From Marchantia polymorpha subsp. ruderalis (Eukaryota; Streptophyta; Marchantiopsida; Marchantiales; Marchantiaceae), in assembly GCA_037833965.1 (NCBI GenBank), contig AP031353.1, positions 11,100,501-11,164,500 on the forward strand: a stretch of 64,000 bases of DNA, written 5' to 3'. Below, one piece after another: positions 59,134 to 64,000 of the stretch (within the stretch, counting starts at the first letter, position 1; each line of letters starts with the position of its first letter). The notes under the pieces were generated by a model. The model did not search any database and was not told where the DNA came from. It worked only from the letters and a program-made list of their open reading frames with translations. The position numbers and the translations under genes are program-made.

Positions 59134-62100
59134 CTACACGCCTGCACGGAACCACGCTACACTACACTCCGCGGAACCTGTACTACGTCTCCTGCGCGGC
59201 CGACTGCCGCGCACTAACTCCCTACCCTGCCAATCTTCCGCTCGACTGCGCAGTCCCAATCTCTGCAACGCCGCGGACACCTCCCCCTCGAGGGCGGACA
59301 TGGCATCCTGTGCCTTCGACAGAAAGGCTTCGAGCTTCTTCGCTACCTTCCGCCGACTCCTACTGTCGCCTGACAACAACCCGGCTGCGCGCAATTCAAA
59401 CTCACGCAGCGTGAGTTTCTCCTGCGCCTTCACTTCCCAGTGGGCGTAGCCCTTGAGACAGTGGGCGACTCGCCTCGCCGTCTCCACCTTCGTGCGATCC
59501 GCCTCCTTCCTGCGATCCTCTTCAATTATCACTAATTGCGATTCGGCTTCAGCACGTTGCGCTCTCAATTCGCCACACTCTGACTGTAACCTGCGGATTA
59601 ACTCTTCATCCGCCTGCCGTGCGAGCTGACATTGTTCCAACAACCGCGTCTGTCGCACGAGCTCCTCTGACAAAATCCGATTCTGGGCCTGCTCAGAGTT
59701 GAGTGCTCCCTTGACCTTCACCTGCTCCTTGGTGAGCTCGCCCAGTTTCTCATCCTTCATCTTCTCGGTGTGCTTGTAGAATTTCTGATTAAGCTTGTAC
59801 TGACCCCACAAACACGCATGCTTCTCCTTCAAGTCCTTCAACTCCTGGTCCACTCTAGCTAATAGCTTGCTGGTGTGGACTTTAGTGCGAGTCCGCCTGC
59901 GCACTAACTCGATGTAAGATCCCGGCTGGAGTGGGTCGGCGTATTTATCGACCTTGCGATCCAAGTACCGCAGCAACGGAATCACCTGCTCAGAGAGCGC
60001 CGCCGCCGGCGCTCCAACAATTTCCTCCTCCTCCTCCGCGGTGTCTTCTGCTCCTGACATTTCTTCCGTGGAGCCTCCGTCATCATCATCCGAGTGGAGA
60101 ATTTCAGTCGCCATTGATTGCGTCGGCGACTGCCCCGAGTGGGGCTGCACGTCGTCGACGTATGCTGCCTGCGAAGGCACGGCTGCAGCCTCGCTGCTCG
60201 TCGCCAAAATGTCTAAGGCGAAAGGCGAATGTACCCGAGCGGCATCCCCGTCGCTCGCTTGTTGATTGCCTACCGCATTCTCTCTGTCGCCGTCGTCCGC
60301 CGCCGAAGGCGGTCGAGCGGAGGGTGGCTGCGCGGGGTTTGATTGCGCATCGCGCATCGAGATTTCATCCCGCGGACAGTCACTCCGCTCCATCGTCAGC
60401 TGCTCCCTTGATCGGTCCGTGGGGACTGTGCCCGGCCCGTGCGCAGGCGCATTTGCCGGCGCCTTGTCCGCCGCAGGCGTAGCGCCGCGGACATCTATCG
60501 CCGAAGGCGACATGCCCGGGGGCCGCACGCCCGATGTTCCTTGGCCTATAGGCCCTACCGCCGAAGGCGCATCTATCGGCGGACTTCCCGCCGATGGTGC
60601 GGCCTCCGCACGCTCTCTGCTCGTGTCTCCTCGGCTCGAAGGTCCTGGCGCCGAAGGCGCAAATTGCGGCGCGTGGTGCGCCGGAGGGTCTGGCCCCGAG
60701 GGCCGGTGTCTCGTAGGCGGTTCTTCCGCCGGCTCCTTCCCCTTCCTACGTTGGAACGGGGGTGATTCTTGCCTGTGCACAGGCGACCTGTGCACAGGTG
60801 AGCGCCTGTGCACAGGCGGACTGCTTCTTCCCACGCGTAAGCGTAGATCCACGTCCACTTGTGTTCGCCGGTCCGCGGAGACTCGTCCGTCCGCGGAGGT
60901 TTGCCTGTGCGCAAACGGAACATCTGTCCGCATCGCACGTGGTAACTCCGGAGGCCCTTGGCCCGTAGGCGGCCTCTCTCCCGACGAGGTTGTAGCGTGG
61001 CCCGTTGCTCCTGCGGTCGTCCGCGCTTCCTCTCGCCTCTCTGGCGACGCACTTCCTATCTCCGTCGCAATCGTCGCCGTGTCTGCACTGTCAGCTGGCA
61101 ACACCAGTCTGCGTGCCTTCTGCTTCGGCCGGCTGTATGGCTCGCACAGCGGCCGCGGTCGAATGGGAGCAGAGGGTTCTTGATGCTGCTCCTCTTCAGA
61201 CTCTTCCCTCCATCGCCGCTTCCGCGGCACTCGCGCTGCAGGGGTGTGTCTCCCTTTGTCCCTCCGTCTTGATGGGGTAGAAGTCGGTGACTCCTCTGCA
61301 TCAGTATCGACCTCGTTCTCCCGCACATACTTCCCGGGATGGTCGATGGACAATGGCGGAAAATGTTCAAGCTCCGCCGCTGTCAAACAATTCCGCTGTC
61401 GATAAAAATTGATGAGGAAAGGAGAAAGATGGTTTAGAGTTCCCCCCTTCTCCTCAAACGCGTGCTGTCGCATCACCCTGTGCAGGATGCTCTCCCAGTG
61501 AATTGGAGTTCCCTCGATGACGCACTCCACAAAAGAGACCTGCCACAATGTGATGTAGCAGGCGCGGTGCGGCTGCAGTAATTGCATCAGCGCCGCGGAC
61601 AAAGTCCGGCGAAATCGATCCTTGTAATCACGGGTCCTGTACCCATTCTTGGTAGACCTCCCGGTCTTGAACAGCTCCACAAATTGCGCCTCTTCTTGCT
61701 TGGTCACCTTGATGCTCTCACTGTCGAAAAGGAGATGCCCTGGCATGCCAGCACATCTTCCCAACGCCTGCGCCCAATCTTGGACTGTCCACCGGTCAAC
61801 ATGCGGACGCAATCCGCGCGAGGGTGGTCCCTGTGGCTCTAGCCACTCGCGCACCATATTCGCACAGATGTAATTCCATCCCCATAGCAAGAAATCGAGC
61901 TTTCTTGCTATTAAGCGCTCCTCGAAAGCGCGCAGCCCGTTCTGCGGCAGGCGAAGTGGCACCATCCGCAATCTGCTCGGTCTCGTCATTGCGTTCCTGG
62001 GGTTTGCTCGCCCGCTCATTCTACTTCCGCACCGCCCGTGCTTCTTTCTCTCTCGGCAAACTCTAATCGCCCTCAATTCCAAATCACGCGCACTCACTTC

Positions 62101-62241
62101 TCCCTCAATCAACAAGAAATCTCCTGTGTGACGACGTCGAGAATGTTCCGCAGCCAGCAGATGGATGCGCGCAGCGCGCACAAGAGATTGGAATCGCGAA
62201 TTCAAGAATGGGACGTTCTCCGCCGCCCGGTCGAAGGTCAT
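59134..62241 (-). CDS. LTR-encoded coiled-coil protein, open copy in solo LTR I (1035 codons)
   Basis: Third open copy, same domain order as at 49287-52442, starting MTFDRAAENVPFLNSRF. It is 16 codons shorter than the copy in the C 3' LTR, largely because it has fewer PVHR units between LRVGRSSPPVHR and QESPPFQRRKGKEPA. The conserved N-terminal domain and coiled coil are nearly identical to the other open copies. As a solo LTR it has no gag-pol of its own, so any expression would depend on a promoter in the LTR or read-in from outside. Confidence 0.82.
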   Translation of the reverse strand: MTFDRAAENVPFLNSRFQSLVRAARIHLLAAEHSRRRHTGDFLLIEGEVSARDLELRAIRVCRERKKHGRCGSRMSGRANPRNAMTRPSRLRMVPLRLPQNGLRAFEERLIARKLDFLLWGWNYICANMVREWLEPQGPPSRGLRPHVDRWTVQDWAQALGRCAGMPGHLLFDSESIKVTKQEEAQFVELFKTGRSTKNGYRTRDYKDRFRRTLSAALMQLLQPHRACYITLWQVSFVECVIEGTPIHWESILHRVMRQHAFEEKGGTLNHLSPFLINFYRQRNCLTAAELEHFPPLSIDHPGKYVRENEVDTDAEESPTSTPSRRRDKGRHTPAARVPRKRRWREESEEEQHQEPSAPIRPRPLCEPYSRPKQKARRLVLPADSADTATIATEIGSASPERREEARTTAGATGHATTSSGERPPTGQGPPELPRAMRTDVPFAHRQTSADGRVSADRRTQVDVDLRLRVGRSSPPVHRRSPVHRSPVHRQESPPFQRRKGKEPAEEPPTRHRPSGPDPPAHHAPQFAPSAPGPSSRGDTSRERAEAAPSAGSPPIDAPSAVGPIGQGTSGVRPPGMSPSAIDVRGATPAADKAPANAPAHGPGTVPTDRSREQLTMERSDCPRDEISMRDAQSNPAQPPSARPPSAADDGDRENAVGNQQASDGDAARVHSPFALDILATSSEAAAVPSQAAYVDDVQPHSGQSPTQSMATEILHSDDDDGGSTEEMSGAEDTAEEEEEIVGAPAAALSEQVIPLLRYLDRKVDKYADPLQPGSYIELVRRRTRTKVHTSKLLARVDQELKDLKEKHACLWGQYKLNQKFYKHTEKMKDEKLGELTKEQVKVKGALNSEQAQNRILSEELVRQTRLLEQCQLARQADEELIRRLQSECGELRAQRAEAESQLVIIEEDRRKEADRTKVETARRVAHCLKGYAHWEVKAQEKLTLREFELRAAGLLSGDSRSRRKVAKKLEAFLSKAQDAMSALEGEVSAALQRLGLRSRAEDWQGRELVRGSRPRRRRSTGSAECSVAWFRAGV

Positions 62242-63091
62242 GGTCGGCTCTTGGTAGTGAAGAACGTCTCACTTGATGGCCGCGCCGGCTGTACGCTGGA
62301 ACGGTCTTCGCTCTCACGCGCGGCTTCACGCTCCGCCGTCGTCGATTAAACTCTCACGCTCGAATTGGCGGATTTGAACTCCGCGAGCGTGTCACCCTGC
62401 GGACATGGGGGCGTAGCGCCGAAGGCGAGTTTTCCGCCTTGCGCGGTACACTTGTTCGTACCGCCCCTCGGCCAATCTCCTTCTGCCTTGACGCGTGTGT
62501 CCGCATGTCGGACAAAAATTCAACTCCTGCCTGTGCGCAGGCAGGAGCCTCGGCGGATCCTCCGCCGGTGCGGAACTTCATCCTCCTGTGCACAGGCGTT
62601 CGCCTGTGCGCAGGCGAATTCCGTGCGCTACGTCGCGCTGGCGCGGAAGGCGTTGACCGTGGTCAGCCGTCTCCGTCCAGTCTGTCCGTTCCTTGTCTCT
62701 CCGTCGGCGCTTCCGCCGCCGCAACTCTGTCCGTCCAAGAGCGCATCCACCCGTGCCGTCCGCATGGTCCGTACCGATTGGATTACTCTGGCGGCTCTTC
62801 CGACGTACGCGGCGCTGCGCTGGCGCGGAAGGCGCCGTACACTTTCTACCTCACAAGGCGCATTTCTAGGGCCCAAGGCGGATTTCCCGCCGACGCCGAA
62901 GTGCCTGTGCACAGGCGAACGCCTGTGCGTAGGCGGACTTCGCGCCTTCCCTAACCCTACTTCGCCTGTGCACAAGCGAACGCCTTTGTCCGCCGCATAG
63001 GACAAAACTTGATTCCCCCTTCCGCGTAGGCGGAATTCGCGCCGGTGGCGAACTCCTTCCGCCGTAGGCGACCGCCTCCGTTTCTTCCAGT

Positions 63092-63190
63092 AGCGATAAC
63101 TCCCTAAGTCCTCGTCCGTTCCAAGCGTTCTTGGGCTCGTTGGAATCAGCGCGTCGAGCTCTTTCCAACGGGATCCTAACTTGGTCAAGG
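63092..63190 (-). repeat. Shared LTR module in solo LTR I
   Basis: Minus-strand copy of the module with GTTGGAAAGAGCTCG, TTCCAACGAGCCCAAGAACG and GGGAGTTATCGCTA landmarks. Confidence 0.75.
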
Positions 63191-63486
63191 CGCCCGAGGG
63201 TTGACCTAATTATGGAGGGTTTCCCTACAGCCGCGGACGCAACCTCCGAAGGCGGGTTTTGCGCCTTGCGCCGTAGAGATCCTAACTGCGGAGCTCGCAG
63301 GGAGGATGGTGCCTGTCCTTACTGCGGCACCCCAAATCCCAGATTCTACAAGATCCCTCGAGAATCCCCGCGATCTTCCGGATTCACTCTGTTTTGATGT
63401 ACCGAAGGCTATTTACAATGCTGCCAGGGTACAGTTTTCCAAAAATGTTTTAATTTCCTCAAAATTGCCAAAAGTGGGGTACCACA

Positions 63487-64000
63487 GGTGGCCGACCATG
63501 TTTAAGGATGTTCTCGATTACATCCGCAAGTGCGACAGTTGCCAGAGGACGGGGAGACCAACGCCTACAACACGCTGGCCCCTGACTCCCATCATGCCTC
63601 TAGCACCTTTCGAAAAGTGGGGCATTGACTTTGTAGGGCCGATACAACCAGTGACTAGAAGCACACGAAGGCGCTACATTCTGGTAGCAACGGACTACGC
63701 CACCAAAATGGTGGAGGCCAGGGCCACCAGAAGGGATGATGCTGCCACAGTGGCAACCTTCTTGTTTGAGTCGATTATCACACGCTACGGATGTCCCTTA
63801 GAGCTAGTCAGCGACCGGGGCACGCATTTTCTAAATCAGATCATCGAAGATCTGACACGGTATTTCCACATCAAGCACCGGAAGACTACTCCATACAATC
63901 CCAAGGCAAATGGACTGACGGAGAAGTCCAATGGTCTGCTGTGTAAAATACTACTCAAGGTCACGGTGAATCACGCTCACGACTGGGATACGAAGCTAGC
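63487..64000 (+). mobile_element. Element D: integrase, continued to window edge
   Basis: After the right GGTGG the integrase resumes: end of the HHCC finger (CDSCQRTG), then the catalytic core with WGIDFVGP, VSDRGTHFLN and TTPYNPKANGLTEKSNG. It continues beyond 64000. Confidence 0.92.

Larger units (their letters stand above)
58127..63486 (-). repeat. Solo LTR I, family C (5360 bp), inserted in D integrase
   Basis: On the minus strand it runs TGTGGTACCCC to GGTTATTACA. GGTGG flanks it on both sides (58122-58126 and 63487-63491), and the intact sequence at this point in C has a single GGTGG, so the target duplication is secure. It is antisense to D. It contains an open LTR frame, TATA box, (GT)n and a shared module at about 63092-63190. 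A young solo LTR. Confidence 0.95.
53450..64000 (+). mobile_element. Element D: Ty3/gypsy, family C, lacking its start and split by solo LTR I
   Basis: Internal region very similar to C, starting a few codons into gag; PBS and leader are absent and C's 3' LTR abuts it. It runs gag, protease, read-through site, RT, RNase H and integrase. Solo LTR I interrupts the integrase at 58127-63486, and the element leaves the window at 64000. Apart from the insertion and the missing start it has about one break. Confidence 0.92.

Overview
The window is built entirely of LTR retrotransposons of the Ty3/gypsy type, nested and rearranged; I see no host gene. A streptophyte (land plant or charophyte alga) with a large repeat-rich genome is the best guess. 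The two gag-pol families have plant-style gag with CCHC knuckles, retropepsin-RT-RNase H-integrase order, no chromodomain (Athila/Tat-like rather than chromovirus), and in one family a primer-binding site that reads like the complement of a plant tRNA-Asp 3' end. The species cannot be fixed from this sequence.

Layout, left to right. (1) 1-17087: element family A in a head-to-tail array, internal-LTR-internal-LTR-internal, with periods of 8129 and 8144 bp. The copies are almost identical, the first is cut by the window edge and the third is cut off inside gag. (2) 17088-17103: short filler. (3) 17104-21617: LTR G of family C (+), lacking its first ~0.9 kb. (4) 21618-36867: element F (-), an older relative of family C, with remnants of both LTRs. 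Its integrase region is split by solo LTR H (25679-31071, -; 5-bp target duplication GCCCA). (5) 36868-53449: element C (+), 16.6 kb, with both LTRs, PBS, gag, protease, RT, RNase H, integrase and PPT. (6) 53450-64000: element D (+), same family, lacking its start. Its integrase region is split by solo LTR I (58127-63486, -; target duplication GGTGG), and the element runs off the window.

The most notable feature is that the family C LTR is about 5.4 kb long and carries its own sense-strand reading frame of about 1,035-1,051 codons. Three LTRs in the window keep it open from end to end (H, the 3' LTR of C, and I), two carry broken copies, and the diverged LTR of F carries a recognisable homologue. 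The frame lies upstream of the LTR TATA box, so it is in U3. In the genomic RNA it would follow pol at the 3' end, the position held by nef or sag in some retroviruses. The product has a conserved N-terminal domain that I do not recognise, a long proline/arginine-rich and then acidic low-complexity middle, and a C-terminal coiled coil. It has no signal peptide or membrane segment, so it is not an envelope.

Other points: a UAG with a tobamovirus-type leaky context separates gag-protease from RT-integrase in C, D and F. A ~110-165 bp module with an inverted repeat is shared by the LTRs of families A, C and F. Palindromic CCTGTGCACAGG motifs stud the family C LTRs and, inside the LTR frame, expand in multiples of three bases. 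The two LTRs of C are mosaic and C lacks a matching target duplication, which points to LTR-LTR recombination in this nest. Coordinates of LTR ends in families C and F are supported by TG...CA ends, PBS, PPT and target duplications; those of family A rest on terminal inverted repeats only.
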